From a virus: a DNA stretch of 34,742 nucleotides. The stretch lies in the IMG/VR virus record IMGVR_UViG_3300021602_000014, positions 1 to 34,742 of that record, one strand, 5' to 3'. The notes below the pieces were generated by a model, which worked only from the letters and a program-made list of their open reading frames with translations, was not told where the DNA came from and made no database searches. Shown in pieces: positions 13,922 to 22,829 of the stretch (position 1 is the first letter of the stretch; each line of letters opens with the position of its first letter). Both the position numbers and the translations under genes were made by a program.

Positions 13922-15993
13922 TGGAAGAAACAAATACAAACACTTATTGGGCGACCGATGATACTAGAACCTGTGCAGACGAGGTTCTAAACAGAGTAGA
14001 TGATTACTATAGATTTTGTAAAACATCTATGTGGTTTGAAAACTGGAGAAAACTCTACTATGCATATAATCCTAATAGATATATTGCAGGACAAACTATA
14101 CAGGCAGGCGAGTCTAACGAATATCGTACTATTAAGGTTAATCACTTTAGAAACTTATTAGAACATATTCAGACTCTATCTATTACAGATAGGCCAGCTT
14201 GGCAACCACAGTCTACCAATAGTGATTCCCGCTCACAGAAGCAGACTATCATCGCTCAAGGCGTGTTAGACTATATGATGCGTGAGAAACGTGTAGAACG
14301 TCATCTACGTGATGCTACTAGAAACGCATTATTGTTCTGTGAAGGGTATGTTTCGGAATGGTGGGATCCTCAGGCAGGTGATTCGCTTGCTACAGATCCA
14401 GATACTGGCGAAACGAAACATGACGGCGACCTAAGGTATTCTAGTCACGAACCGGTAGATATTATTCGTGACCCTAACTTAAAACATTTCAGCCAGCGTT
14501 CATGGGTTGTTATTCGTACCTATGAAAATAAGTACACACTTGCTAAAAACTTTCCAGAATATGAAGAAGAAATTGTAGGATCGCAGTTAGAAATTAGTGC
14601 AGTGAATCACTATATGGCTGGACAGTTTATGGATCGCAGTCTATCAAGTGATTTGATTGTAGTTTATAACTTCTATCACGTTAAAGATACTGCATGTCCT
14701 CATGGTAGACAGATGAAGATGTTGGCAGATGGTACAGTTCTATCTGATTCTATCCTTCTTTACAAACATATTCCTTTACATAGAATTGTTGCAGCGGATC
14801 AGATAGGTACTCCTATGGGTATGTCCGTTTCGATAGACTTGTTACCATTACAGGAAATGATAGACGCACATTATACAACCATTCTATCTATCAATGAAAA
14901 CTATGCAATTCCAAAGATATTACTACCGGTAGGCTGTAATATTATGGCAGATAGTCTATCGAATGGCTTTCAAGCAATCAGTTATAATGCTCAAGGTGGA
15001 AAACCAGAGATTATGATGATGCCAACTGCCAGCGACGGACTCTTTAAGGCGATGTTGCAATTACAACACGATATGGAAACAGTTTCCGGCGTGAACTCTG
15101 TCAGTCGTGGCAATCCAGAAGCCAGTTTGAAGAGTGGTTCTGCTTTGGCTCTAGTACAATCTATGGCTATACAGTTTCATGCCCCCTTACAGCAATCCTA
15201 TATTCAATTATTAGAGGATGTAGGTACAGCAACGATAGAAATCATGCAAGATTATGCAGATACACCTAGAATTGTGCAAATTGCAGGCAAACGTAATAAA
15301 GGCATCATACAACAGAGTTTCTCTAACAAGGATATCGATGCCATTTCGCGTGTACAAGTACAAGTTGGCAATCCTCTATCGAAAACCGTATCTGGTAGAC
15401 TTGCTATTGCACAAGATTTATTGCAAAATAAGATTATCACCACTGCTCAAGAGTATCTAATGGTATTGGAGACAGGGGAGATAGAGCCACTCACACAAGG
15501 TGCAACTGCTGAACTACTAAACTTAGCAAGTGAGAACGAAATGTTAATGGATAGTCAAGTAGTTCCGGTATTATTCACTGATAATCATACTCTACACATA
15601 CAAGAGCATTCTAGTTTAGCGAGTGACCCTGTTATTCGTAGTGATCCTCAGGCTTTCGGCCTAGTTGCACAGCATATTATGCAACATATAGGAATGTTAA
15701 GTGATCCTGACTATCAAAACTATAGACAATTGATGCAACAACCGACAATGCCTCCGACAGGTGGAATGCCACAGATGCCAGGACAACCTACCATGCAAGG
15801 CGGACAAGCACCTGGTGCTACACCATTAAATGCTGCTGGAGGTCCTGCACAAGTTGCACCACATGGCCCAGGACAGAACACTAATCCTACCACATCCGGT
15901 GGAGTTCAACAAATGGCAGCACAAATTAACGCACCTAAGCCACCGGCTAATGCATTAACAGGGCAGAGAGCACCTCTACCAGGCAGAGTATAA
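13918..15993 (+). CDS. portal protein (691 aa)
   Basis: Forms the dodecameric ring at the head vertex through which DNA enters and leaves. The sequence has the usual order: a WFENWRKLYYAYNPNRY helix near the start, ITDRPAWQPQSTNSD (residues about 95-110), DYMMREKRVERHLRDATRNA, then EPVDIIRDPNLKHFSQRSW (typical portal 'vDp/D-P' strand) and a clip/stem region (PLQEMIDAHYTTILSINENY). Further on, VSRGNPEASLKSGSALALVQ is a portal hallmark. The last 90 residues are Pro/Gly/Gln-rich (QQPTMPPTGGMPQMPGQ), a disordered tail typical of podovirus portals. A tandem ATGATG starts it (second M at 13921), overlapping the previous stop. Confidence 0.9.
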   Translation: MMEETNTNTYWATDDTRTCADEVLNRVDDYYRFCKTSMWFENWRKLYYAYNPNRYIAGQTIQAGESNEYRTIKVNHFRNLLEHIQTLSITDRPAWQPQSTNSDSRSQKQTIIAQGVLDYMMREKRVERHLRDATRNALLFCEGYVSEWWDPQAGDSLATDPDTGETKHDGDLRYSSHEPVDIIRDPNLKHFSQRSWVVIRTYENKYTLAKNFPEYEEEIVGSQLEISAVNHYMAGQFMDRSLSSDLIVVYNFYHVKDTACPHGRQMKMLADGTVLSDSILLYKHIPLHRIVAADQIGTPMGMSVSIDLLPLQEMIDAHYTTILSINENYAIPKILLPVGCNIMADSLSNGFQAISYNAQGGKPEIMMMPTASDGLFKAMLQLQHDMETVSGVNSVSRGNPEASLKSGSALALVQSMAIQFHAPLQQSYIQLLEDVGTATIEIMQDYADTPRIVQIAGKRNKGIIQQSFSNKDIDAISRVQVQVGNPLSKTVSGRLAIAQDLLQNKIITTAQEYLMVLETGEIEPLTQGATAELLNLASENEMLMDSQVVPVLFTDNHTLHIQEHSSLASDPVIRSDPQAFGLVAQHIMQHIGMLSDPDYQNYRQLMQQPTMPPTGGMPQMPGQPTMQGGQAPGATPLNAAGGPAQVAPHGPGQNTNPTTSGGVQQMAAQINAPKPPANALTGQRAPLPGRV

Positions 15994-16002
15994 AATTTAA
16001 TC

Positions 16003-16058
16003 AATAGGTGTAAACTATTATAGAGCACCTATCCATAGTGTAAACAAAAGGAGCAAAT
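16003..16058 (+). promoter_or_regulatory. scaffold-gene leader with hairpin and two GTGTAAAC copies
   Basis: ATAGGTG (16004-16010) can pair with CACCTAT (16026-16032). Inside lies GTGTAAAC, followed by ATAGAGCAC; a second AGTGTAAAC occurs close to the SD (AAAGGAG). The pair GGTGTAAAC...ATAGAGCAC is shared with the region before the small terminase gene, the only other place I find both parts together. It could be a promoter element or RNA-level control that boosts scaffold synthesis. Confidence 0.4.
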
Positions 16059-16916
16059 ATGGAAGTATTCGAAAGTCAACCAGCAGCAGGCGTAGCAGAA
16101 CAAGCACCTAATCAACCTACCAACAATATTCCTGGTGCTGCACCGGGCGAAACTAAGAGTGAAACCTTAGCAAGAATGTATAAGGTTAAGGTAGATGGTA
16201 ATGAGGTAGAGGTAGATGAGCAAGAACTCTTAAGAGGATACGCTCATAATACTGCTGCTGAAAAGAAAATGCAAGACGCAGCCAACTCTAGAAAAGAAGC
16301 CGAAACAGTTCTAAAGATGTTCAAAGAAAATCCTAAGGAAGCATTTAGGATTCTAGGTAGTGATGCTAGAGCATTTGCTGAACAAGTAATCAATGATGAG
16401 TTAGAAGAAGCGATGCTGTCGCCTGAACAGAAACAACTTAGGGATTATAAACGTGAACTGGAAAAATACCAATCTAGTGAAAAACAAGCCAAAGAAGAGT
16501 ACGAGAAACAAGAGCACGATACTGCAATGGCACAATATACAGAACATATCCAGAGCGAAATTATCTCTTCGTTGGGATCTGCGGGATTACCTAATACTGA
16601 CAGGACGGTCGGTAGAATGGCCCATTACATGCAAGCGGCTCTTGCAGCAGGATATGAAAATGTAACACCCAAAGATGTAATTGAATACGTTAGGAACGAT
16701 TATATTAGTGACTTCAAGAGTTTCATGGGCGGCATGACTGAAGATCAGATAGAAATGTTCCTAGGTGCTGATGTGATGCGTAAAGTTGCTAAGGCTACTA
16801 CTAAAGGCGGAATGCCTAATACAAAGGTAGATAAATCTGTCAATCAAAATAAGGCAGAAAGAGAAACTCTTAAGAAGAAACCCACAAGTCCTAGAGAGTA
16901 TTTCGCAAGACGATAA
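16059..16916 (+). CDS. head scaffolding protein (285 aa)
   Basis: Directs coat assembly into a prohead and then leaves it. Evidence: position between portal and coat; a long charged helical centre (AEKKMQDAANSRKEAETVLK, LEKYQSSEKQAKEEYEKQEH); an N-terminal acidic/Pro-rich part and the motif YKVKVDGNEVEVDEQELLRG (residues 41-60), common in podovirus scaffolds. The C-terminus is basic (RETLKKKP) and ends in PREYFARR, similar to the end of the 81-residue protein at 28793. SD AAAGGAG. No protease domain is visible. Confidence 0.85.
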   Translation: MEVFESQPAAGVAEQAPNQPTNNIPGAAPGETKSETLARMYKVKVDGNEVEVDEQELLRGYAHNTAAEKKMQDAANSRKEAETVLKMFKENPKEAFRILGSDARAFAEQVINDELEEAMLSPEQKQLRDYKRELEKYQSSEKQAKEEYEKQEHDTAMAQYTEHIQSEIISSLGSAGLPNTDRTVGRMAHYMQAALAAGYENVTPKDVIEYVRNDYISDFKSFMGGMTEDQIEMFLGADVMRKVAKATTKGGMPNTKVDKSVNQNKAERETLKKKPTSPREYFARR

Positions 16917-16921
16917 ATAAC

Positions 16922-16963
16922 TTTTGAAAGATAGAAGCCTATTGGTAAATCTATCTTTCAAAA
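16922..16963 (+). other. perfect 14-bp hairpin between scaffold and coat genes
   Basis: TTTTGAAAGATAGA (16922-16935) and TCTATCTTTCAAAA (16950-16963) are exact reverse complements around a 14-nt loop. There is no following T tract, so it is not a standard terminator. A role as a processing or 3'-end protecting hairpin that separates scaffold from coat mRNA is plausible. Confidence 0.6.
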
Positions 16964-17051
16964 TTATCAATCAAGCAAGACAATGGAGCCTGCGGGTACG
17001 CCTTAATCAAGTGAGATGAGATACTCAATGTATAACATAGGTTTGTTCTAC

Positions 17052-17082
17052 ATTTTATTTTATTTTATTTTAGGAGGCTTTT
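17052..17082 (+). promoter_or_regulatory. U-rich translation enhancer and strong SD before major capsid gene
   Basis: Four tandem ATTTT units (17052-17071) run straight into AGGAGG (17072-17077), six bases before the ATG at 17083. U-rich leaders bind ribosomal protein S1; together with a full-consensus SD this would give very high translation, fitting the most abundant virion protein. The upstream TATAAC at 17031-17036 has no good -35, so a separate promoter is uncertain. Confidence 0.6.
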
Positions 17083-18348
17083 ATGGCCGGCACGACAACA
17101 ACAGACCTTAATGGTCTATTCAAGGAAGTTTATGCTTCCGATCTTATTAACCTTATCCCAGACGAAAGTTTGTTAGTTAAGGCAATCAAATTCCAAGGTA
17201 GAGAATATCTGCTTGGTTTAACTTACAATCAGCCAGTGATTGTTCGCAGTGAACAAGGTTTCACATATTCACGCCCAGACAATGGTGCATTCAGTATTTC
17301 TGTTCCTTCGAGCATGAAGACACGCAATGCAAACTTAGGCGCGTTCCAAATTATTGAAAACAGCGGTATTTCTTACGAAGCAGTTGCACGTTCTAACAAC
17401 GCCAACTCGTTCAAGGAAGCCACAGCACTTGTTATGCAAGACGCTATGGAATCTTTCGGTCGTCGTATTGAAATTGCATTGCTTTATGGTCAATCCCCAA
17501 CAGGTTTAGGTGTTATCAATACATCTACCAATGTTTCGACGACAGAAACAACTCTTGCTTTCGCAACTGGTCAATGGGCTTCGGGCTTATGGACACCGTT
17601 AGAAGGCGCTTCGTTAGACATTTATGATTCAGGTGGAACTGCTCTTAATACAGCCGGTCCTATGGTTGTATCTAGTATCGACGTTGTTAACAAGACAATT
17701 AACGTAACTGGCGCTACTGGCGACATTACAGCAATTGATAACGGAACTGATATCCATAATGGTTATCCACGTTTCTATAGTGCAGGTACAAACGGCGCTG
17801 ATGAAGCAGTTGGCTTAGACCGCATTATGACAAACACAGGATCGTTGTTTGGTATTGACGCTGCCGTATATTCCCTTTGGAAGGCAAATACATCCGCAGT
17901 TGGCGGCGCATTGACGTTGGCTAAGGTACAGGCAGGTGTTGCTGTTGCAGCCGCACGTGGCTTGTCCGAAGATGTAAACTTGTATGTTAACCCAAGCGTT
18001 TGGACTGAATTGTCTAGCGAGCAGGTTGCATTCCGTATGTTTGATAGTTCTTACTCCGGTAAGAAAGGTACAAACGGCTTTGAAGCATTAGAGTTTTATA
18101 GCCAAAACGGCAAGATCACAGTCTATGCTCACAAGTATGTGAAGGAAGGCGAGGCATTTATGCTTCCTACCGACCGTGCTGTGCGTATTGGATCTACTGA
18201 AGTTTCGTTCAATATCCCTGGTACAGACAATGGCCAAGTGTTTATTCAGAACCCAACTACAGCAGGATTTACATTCCGCTTGTATTCTGCACAATCGTTG
18301 TTAGTTGAAAAACCAGCAGCTTGTGTGAAGTTCACAACTATTGCCTAA
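17083..18348 (+). CDS. major capsid protein (421 aa)
   Basis: Main shell protein, expected HK97-like fold. The N-terminal part (DLNGLFKEVYASDLINLIPD, ESLLVKAIKFQGREYL) is typical of coat proteins lacking a cleaved delta domain. VIVRSEQGFTYSR, SFGRRIEIALLYGQSP and RGLSEDVNLYVNPSVWTEL fit the E-loop, spine-helix and A-domain order. Residues about 150-225 look like a beta-rich insertion (NVSTTETTLAFATG, VVNKTINVTGATGDIT). Codons are visibly different from most of the window (more TTC, CGT, AAC, AAG), consistent with high expression. It lies after scaffold with a strong SD, and a terminator follows directly. Confidence 0.88.
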   Translation: MAGTTTTDLNGLFKEVYASDLINLIPDESLLVKAIKFQGREYLLGLTYNQPVIVRSEQGFTYSRPDNGAFSISVPSSMKTRNANLGAFQIIENSGISYEAVARSNNANSFKEATALVMQDAMESFGRRIEIALLYGQSPTGLGVINTSTNVSTTETTLAFATGQWASGLWTPLEGASLDIYDSGGTALNTAGPMVVSSIDVVNKTINVTGATGDITAIDNGTDIHNGYPRFYSAGTNGADEAVGLDRIMTNTGSLFGIDAAVYSLWKANTSAVGGALTLAKVQAGVAVAAARGLSEDVNLYVNPSVWTELSSEQVAFRMFDSSYSGKKGTNGFEALEFYSQNGKITVYAHKYVKEGEAFMLPTDRAVRIGSTEVSFNIPGTDNGQVFIQNPTTAGFTFRLYSAQSLLVEKPAACVKFTTIA

Positions 18349-18369
18349 GTTCTAAAACTTAGATGAATT

Positions 18370-18396
18370 AGGGCGTTCGAAAGGGCGCCCTTTTTT
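18370..18396 (+). terminator. rho-independent terminator after major capsid gene
   Basis: AGGGCG (18370-18375) pairs with CGCCCT (18386-18391) around a 10-nt loop, and a TTTTTT run follows (18391-18396). It lies 20 nt after the capsid stop and closes the head-gene unit before the fibre block. Confidence 0.8.
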
Positions 18397-18436
18397 AATG
18401 ACATAAATACATGATGATAATTGAGGATACACAAAT

Positions 18437-19951
18437 ATGGCGTCACCAGTAACGGTCAGAGGGGTAACTATTTTATGGCCTACTACGGGCGATACAGGAT
18501 ATAGTAACAACGCCCTTCAATTACAACAACTTCTAGCAAGCGCAGTTCTACCTATTAATGGGTTATATAATACAACAACTGGTCTTGTAGGTAACTTAGC
18601 ATTAGATGATTTTGGCAACCTAACAGTAAATGGTGCACAAATTGTACCTGGCCCGGGATCAAGCGGTTATAGTGGATTCTCTGGGAAGAGCGGTTATAGT
18701 GGCTTTAGTGGTTTAGGTCTATCTGGATTCTCTGGCAGAAGTGGTTATAGTGGCTTTTCTGGCAGAAGTGGTTATAGCGGTACAAATGGTTCGGTAGGTG
18801 TTAGTGGATGGTCTGGTACTTCTGGTATGATAGGAACATCTGGTTGGTCTGGTATATCTGGAGCAAGTACAAGTGGATGGTCTGGTACAAGCGGAATATC
18901 AGGTAAGAGTGGATGGTCTGGTACAAGCGGCGTAAGTGGTTGGTCTGGTACATCAGGTAAGAGTGGATGGTCTGGTACAATCGGTGTAAGTGGATACTCT
19001 GGTATCGCTGGCGCAAGTACAAGTGGATGGTCTGGTACAAGCGGCGTGAGTGGATGGTCTGGTACATCAGGCAAGAGCGGATATAGTGGTATTACTGGTT
19101 CTAATGGTACAAGTGGATATTCCGGATCTATCGGAGCGACGGGTACAAGTGGATATTCCGGATCTATCGGAGCGACAGGTACAAGTGGATACTCTGGCGC
19201 CCAAGGATCATTATCACCGTGGGTCGTAATTACTTCTAACACCTTAGCAGTCAATCAACATCAATACATAGCAAATACAAATGGTGGAACTTTTACAGTT
19301 ACTCTACCAGCAACCCCAGTATTAGGGAATATCGTTGCTATATCAGATGGTGGTGCATTCGCAGCAAATAATTTAATAGTAGATGGAAATGGACATACAT
19401 TCGATGGTATTGCAGGTAATCTAATTATAGATATCAGCAATGTATTAGTTTATTTTACATATGATGGTACAACATGGAGAGTAGTAGCAACTGCTGGTCC
19501 ATCTGGTTTAAGTGGATATAGTGGTGTATCTGGTCATTCTGGAATAGGATTATCGGGTACAAGTGGATATAGTGGTATATCAGGCACAAGTGGTGCAAGC
19601 ACAAGTGGATATAGTGGCGTAAGTGGCACTATAGGTACAAGTGGATATAGTGGTGTATCAGGTGCAAGTGGCACTATAGGTACAAGTGGATATAGTGGTG
19701 TATCAGGGACAAGTGGTTTTAGCGGTATTAGTGGTGCAAGTACAAGCGGTTACAGTGGTACGGTAGGTGCAACAGGAACTAGTGGATATAGTGGTGCTAC
19801 TGGCTCTGCTGGATCTGCTGGAACAAGTGGCTATAGCGGTATAGGTACTTCGGGTTATTCAGGCGCACAAGGTATATCTGGCTTCTCGGGAGCGGGCGGT
19901 GGCAGCGGATCTGGCGGTTTAGAAACAATATTTCTTTTAATGGGGGCCTAA
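18437..19951 (+). CDS. collagen-like (Gly-X-Ser) fibre protein with internal globular domain (504 aa)
   Basis: Residues 1-75 form a globular head that begins MASPVTVRGVTILWPTTGD and includes LALDDFGNLTVNGAQI, a fibre-type attachment sequence. Two long Gly-X-Y tracts follow (nt about 18661-19200 and 19500-19920) with Ser at most Y positions and Tyr, Trp, Thr, Phe, Ile or Val at X (SGYSG, SGWSG, SGTSG). Between them is a beta-rich domain of about 100 residues (WVVITSNTLAVNQHQYIANT, GNIVAISDGG, VYFTYDGTTWRVVATAG). The end is GGLETIFLLMGA. Nearly no Pro. Likely a trimeric fibre on capsid or tail that extends towards the host surface. Confidence 0.82.
   Translation: MASPVTVRGVTILWPTTGDTGYSNNALQLQQLLASAVLPINGLYNTTTGLVGNLALDDFGNLTVNGAQIVPGPGSSGYSGFSGKSGYSGFSGLGLSGFSGRSGYSGFSGRSGYSGTNGSVGVSGWSGTSGMIGTSGWSGISGASTSGWSGTSGISGKSGWSGTSGVSGWSGTSGKSGWSGTIGVSGYSGIAGASTSGWSGTSGVSGWSGTSGKSGYSGITGSNGTSGYSGSIGATGTSGYSGSIGATGTSGYSGAQGSLSPWVVITSNTLAVNQHQYIANTNGGTFTVTLPATPVLGNIVAISDGGAFAANNLIVDGNGHTFDGIAGNLIIDISNVLVYFTYDGTTWRVVATAGPSGLSGYSGVSGHSGIGLSGTSGYSGISGTSGASTSGYSGVSGTIGTSGYSGVSGASGTIGTSGYSGVSGTSGFSGISGASTSGYSGTVGATGTSGYSGATGSAGSAGTSGYSGIGTSGYSGAQGISGFSGAGGGSGSGGLETIFLLMGA
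18661..19200 (+). repeat. Gly-X-Ser coding repeat tract 1
   Basis: About 180 residues of continuous triplets, with DNA-level repeats of the type GGTACAAGTGGATATAGTGG and GGATGGTCTGGTACAAGC. Copies differ at third positions, so the array is old or under selection for the peptide; it could still recombine. Confidence 0.8.
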
Positions 19952-19952
19952 T

Positions 19953-20282
19953 ATGGCAACAACATACAAGGTATTAGGTCAAATAGTACCATCAGCAACA
20001 ACCTTAACAACTTTATATACTGTTCCTAGTGCAACATCAACAGTATGTTCGTCGTTAGTTATATGTAACGAAGGAACAACAACAGAAACATTTAGAATAG
20101 CAATTAGGCCTGCAGGTGCAGCAGTCGATCCTAAACACTATATTACATACGATTCTTCAGTAACACAGAACAATTCGGTATTCCTTACATTAGGATTTAC
20201 ATTAGCAACAACCGATGTGGTATCGGTATATACAAGCGGTGCATCAATAGGCTTTTCACTATTTGGATCGGAGATAGCATAA
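19953..20282 (+). CDS. small beta-sandwich virion protein of a type common in marine phages (109 aa)
   Basis: The start (TTYKVLGQIVPSATTLTTLY) and middle (VCSSLVICNEGTTTETFRIA) followed by IRPAG match a familiar small phage protein found next to fibre genes; the end (DVVSVYTSGASIGFSLFG) completes the beta pattern. Likely a decoration, adaptor or fibre-associated protein. SD GGGGG within the upstream gene; its stop overlaps the next start as TAATG. Confidence 0.75.
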   Translation: MATTYKVLGQIVPSATTLTTLYTVPSATSTVCSSLVICNEGTTTETFRIAIRPAGAAVDPKHYITYDSSVTQNNSVFLTLGFTLATTDVVSVYTSGASIGFSLFGSEIA

Positions 20283-22639
20283 TGAGTTTTAGAAGTGCAA
20301 ACAGTAATAGTGTACCATCTAATACCTTATATTCCCAGGTAAAAATAACACCATGGATCAGAAATAAGAACTGGCTAACACTACCAACCGTCACTAGTTC
20401 AGATAAAACATTTGTTGGTTTACATGCAGTTTGGCCTGATTCGAATTTCGTTGCACTTAACGCTGCAGGAAATTATTATGTAGATTGGGGAGATGGCACG
20501 AATAGCACTGTTAGTTCCGGTGTTCAAGCTAATCATCAATACACATATACCGATGCTGCATTAGATGGGACAAATGCACCTGTGACTTTTCAAGATACTG
20601 GTGATACTGTTACTAGAACATCACACGGGTATGTAGATGGTGATATTGTATCTTTTTATAATATTGTTAGTACTAGCGGCATTACCGAAGCACAATCTTA
20701 TTATGTAATAAACAAGTCTACAAATACATTTCAGATATCCTTAACTGCTGGCGGATCCGCTATATCATTGACTACCAACGGCAGTGGTACTCTATTACCA
20801 TATAAACAAGTAATTGTTGTGGTCACTCCACAATCCGGACAAACATTTAGTACAATTAATCTCGGTGTAAAGAATAGTTATTCTAATCTAAATTCATATT
20901 ATTGTTCCGGCTTTATGGACATTATTATTGCAGGTACTGCATTATCTACCATAACTGTATCTGGTGGTACTGTTAAGTTCAATATGCTTGAACAAGCACA
21001 AATTGTTAGTACAACAGTAGCATCTTATGCTAGTTTATTCATCTATTGCAGCAAATTGCAGTCGGTACCAATGATAGGTAATACATCTAGTGGAAACACA
21101 AACATGTCAAACATGTTTAGAGATTGTAAAGAATTACAGAAAGTGCCATATTTCAATACATCTTTTGTCACAAATATGTCAGCAATGTTTACCGGGGACT
21201 ATAGTTTAATTGAAGTACCATTATATAATACACACCTAAATCAGAATTTTAATGCTATGTTTAGAGAATGCTATAGACTCGTAAATGTACCATTATATGA
21301 TATGTATTCGGCTATAGATTTATCTTATATGTTTGTGAGTTGCTCGTCGATGATAGAGTGCCCGCCATTTAAGATACCAAATACGGTAACGGCTGCGATG
21401 ACGATGTTTCAGAATTGTTCTTCTCTTAAAACATTACCGATGCTTAATTTCTCTAAAGTAGTATCGTTGCAGTACATGTTTCAGACGTGTAGTGCATTAA
21501 TATCTATTCCGGCATTTGACTGTTCGAGTTGTACTGATTTTTTATCTACATTTAATAGTTGCTGGTCTCTAAAAACAATACCACATCTTGATACATCTAA
21601 AGGTACAATCTTTACACTCATGTTTTCTAATTGTTATAGTTTAGAGTCAATTCCGGATTTAGATTATCATTTGGCTACTGCATGTAATCAAATGTTTGAT
21701 CAATGCCGATCATTAAAATATATTCCAACATTAAATCTTCCGGTATGTACTAATATAACAACTATGTTCAGAGGCTGTTACGTATTAGAGCAAGCAAGTA
21801 TAAGCGCGTTAGGCACAATTACTTCGTGTAGTGCAATCTTCCAAGATTGTTATTGTTTAAAGAAGGTAGAATTATTTTCTACCTCATCAGCGACAATTGC
21901 CACCAATATGTTTGCTAACTGTTATTCATTAAACAATATACCACAATTTGATATGTCCAGTAGTACAGCATTTACTAGTACATTTGGATCAACTTGCTAT
22001 AGTTTAACACAAGGGGTATTCACTTCACCTAAATATACAATATCCTATGATGGATGTAATTTGTCACCTACAGCACTAACTAACATCATTAATTCGGTAG
22101 GAAAACCAGCAACGGCCGCTACACTTACTTTAACTAATAACTGGGGTAATCCTACAGCAGTTAGTTTGTCAGCAGCAGCAGTTGATGGAAGTACAACTAT
22201 GTTAATGGCCAGCACAACAGGTTTAACGGTGGGTATGGAATTTTTAGGTGTAGGTTCAGCACTAACTATTGCTGCTGCCGTTACTTTACAAGATACAGGT
22301 GATACTGTTACAAGAACAGCACACGGCTTATCTAATGGTGACGAGGTTTCTTTCGCAACACTTGTCACGACTACCGGAATTAGTATTAATATAATCTATT
22401 TTGTTATTAATGCAACAACAAATACATTCCGGTTGGCATTAACAGCAGGCGGATCTGCAATAGTACTAACAACAGACGGCTCAGGAACTATCCGTTACCG
22501 TCAGATAATTTCTACTATAAATACTAATGTTAGTGTGATATTAAACAGACCAGCAACAAACACAAATACGTCGTCAAAAACATTTCACGCATTAGAGTAT
22601 GGTACTGCATTACTTCGTGGTTGGACAGTTACAGGATAA
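20282..22639 (+). CDS. tail adhesin with DUF285/BspA-like leucine-rich repeats (785 aa)
   Basis: About 13 repeats of roughly 24 residues occupy residues 250-590, each with a core of type MF-x-x-C-x-x-L-x-x-I/V-P (NMFRDCKELQKVP, AMFRECYRLVNVP, LMFSNCYSLESIP, NMFANCYSLNNIP). This is the DUF285/BspA surface-protein repeat, a solenoid best known from bacterial and protist adhesins. Most repeats keep one Cys at the same place, which should make a ladder inside the solenoid. Flanking the LRRs are two related segments (QDTGDTVTRTSHGYVDGD and QDTGDTVTRTAHGLSNGD, both continuing to GGSAI-x-LTT-x-GSGT), a phage domain often labelled FCCH-like. The N-terminus has NYYVDWGDGTNSTVSSG, a PKD-like strand. 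A receptor-binding role is inferred. Confidence 0.82.
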   Translation: MSFRSANSNSVPSNTLYSQVKITPWIRNKNWLTLPTVTSSDKTFVGLHAVWPDSNFVALNAAGNYYVDWGDGTNSTVSSGVQANHQYTYTDAALDGTNAPVTFQDTGDTVTRTSHGYVDGDIVSFYNIVSTSGITEAQSYYVINKSTNTFQISLTAGGSAISLTTNGSGTLLPYKQVIVVVTPQSGQTFSTINLGVKNSYSNLNSYYCSGFMDIIIAGTALSTITVSGGTVKFNMLEQAQIVSTTVASYASLFIYCSKLQSVPMIGNTSSGNTNMSNMFRDCKELQKVPYFNTSFVTNMSAMFTGDYSLIEVPLYNTHLNQNFNAMFRECYRLVNVPLYDMYSAIDLSYMFVSCSSMIECPPFKIPNTVTAAMTMFQNCSSLKTLPMLNFSKVVSLQYMFQTCSALISIPAFDCSSCTDFLSTFNSCWSLKTIPHLDTSKGTIFTLMFSNCYSLESIPDLDYHLATACNQMFDQCRSLKYIPTLNLPVCTNITTMFRGCYVLEQASISALGTITSCSAIFQDCYCLKKVELFSTSSATIATNMFANCYSLNNIPQFDMSSSTAFTSTFGSTCYSLTQGVFTSPKYTISYDGCNLSPTALTNIINSVGKPATAATLTLTNNWGNPTAVSLSAAAVDGSTTMLMASTTGLTVGMEFLGVGSALTIAAAVTLQDTGDTVTRTAHGLSNGDEVSFATLVTTTGISINIIYFVINATTNTFRLALTAGGSAIVLTTDGSGTIRYRQIISTINTNVSVILNRPATNTNTSSKTFHALEYGTALLRGWTVTG

Positions 22640-22642
22640 TAT

Positions 22643-22828
22643 ATGGGATTTTATAAATTAGAAGATGAATTAATGTGTGCTCCAAATATGGTTTGTGGCA
22701 CAGGTATAGTGTTAATAAGAGAAGAAAAAGATACCTATCAATATCCTGTTGACGGGTGGTATTGGTTCGATTCTATACAAGATGCAAGAATATTTTTTGG
22801 ATTGCCAGATCCTTCGATAGAGGAATAA
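22643..22828 (+). CDS. small conserved-type fibre-block protein (61 aa)
   Basis: The sequence MGFYKLEDELMCAPNMV followed by YPVDGWYWFDSIQDARIFFG is of a type repeatedly found as a tiny gene between fibre genes in aquatic phages. It is compact with many aromatics and no membrane span. It may be a fibre chaperone or a small virion protein; the sequence does not settle this. Start lies 3 nt after the LRR gene and its stop is next to the following start. Confidence 0.72.
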   Translation: MGFYKLEDELMCAPNMVCGTGIVLIREEKDTYQYPVDGWYWFDSIQDARIFFGLPDPSIEE

Positions 22829-22829
22829 A

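Noticed and set aside
17031-17036. TATAAC as -10 box of a capsid promoter
   Set aside because: No acceptable -35 at 16 to 18 bp and no extended -10 of the correct form; left as unproven.
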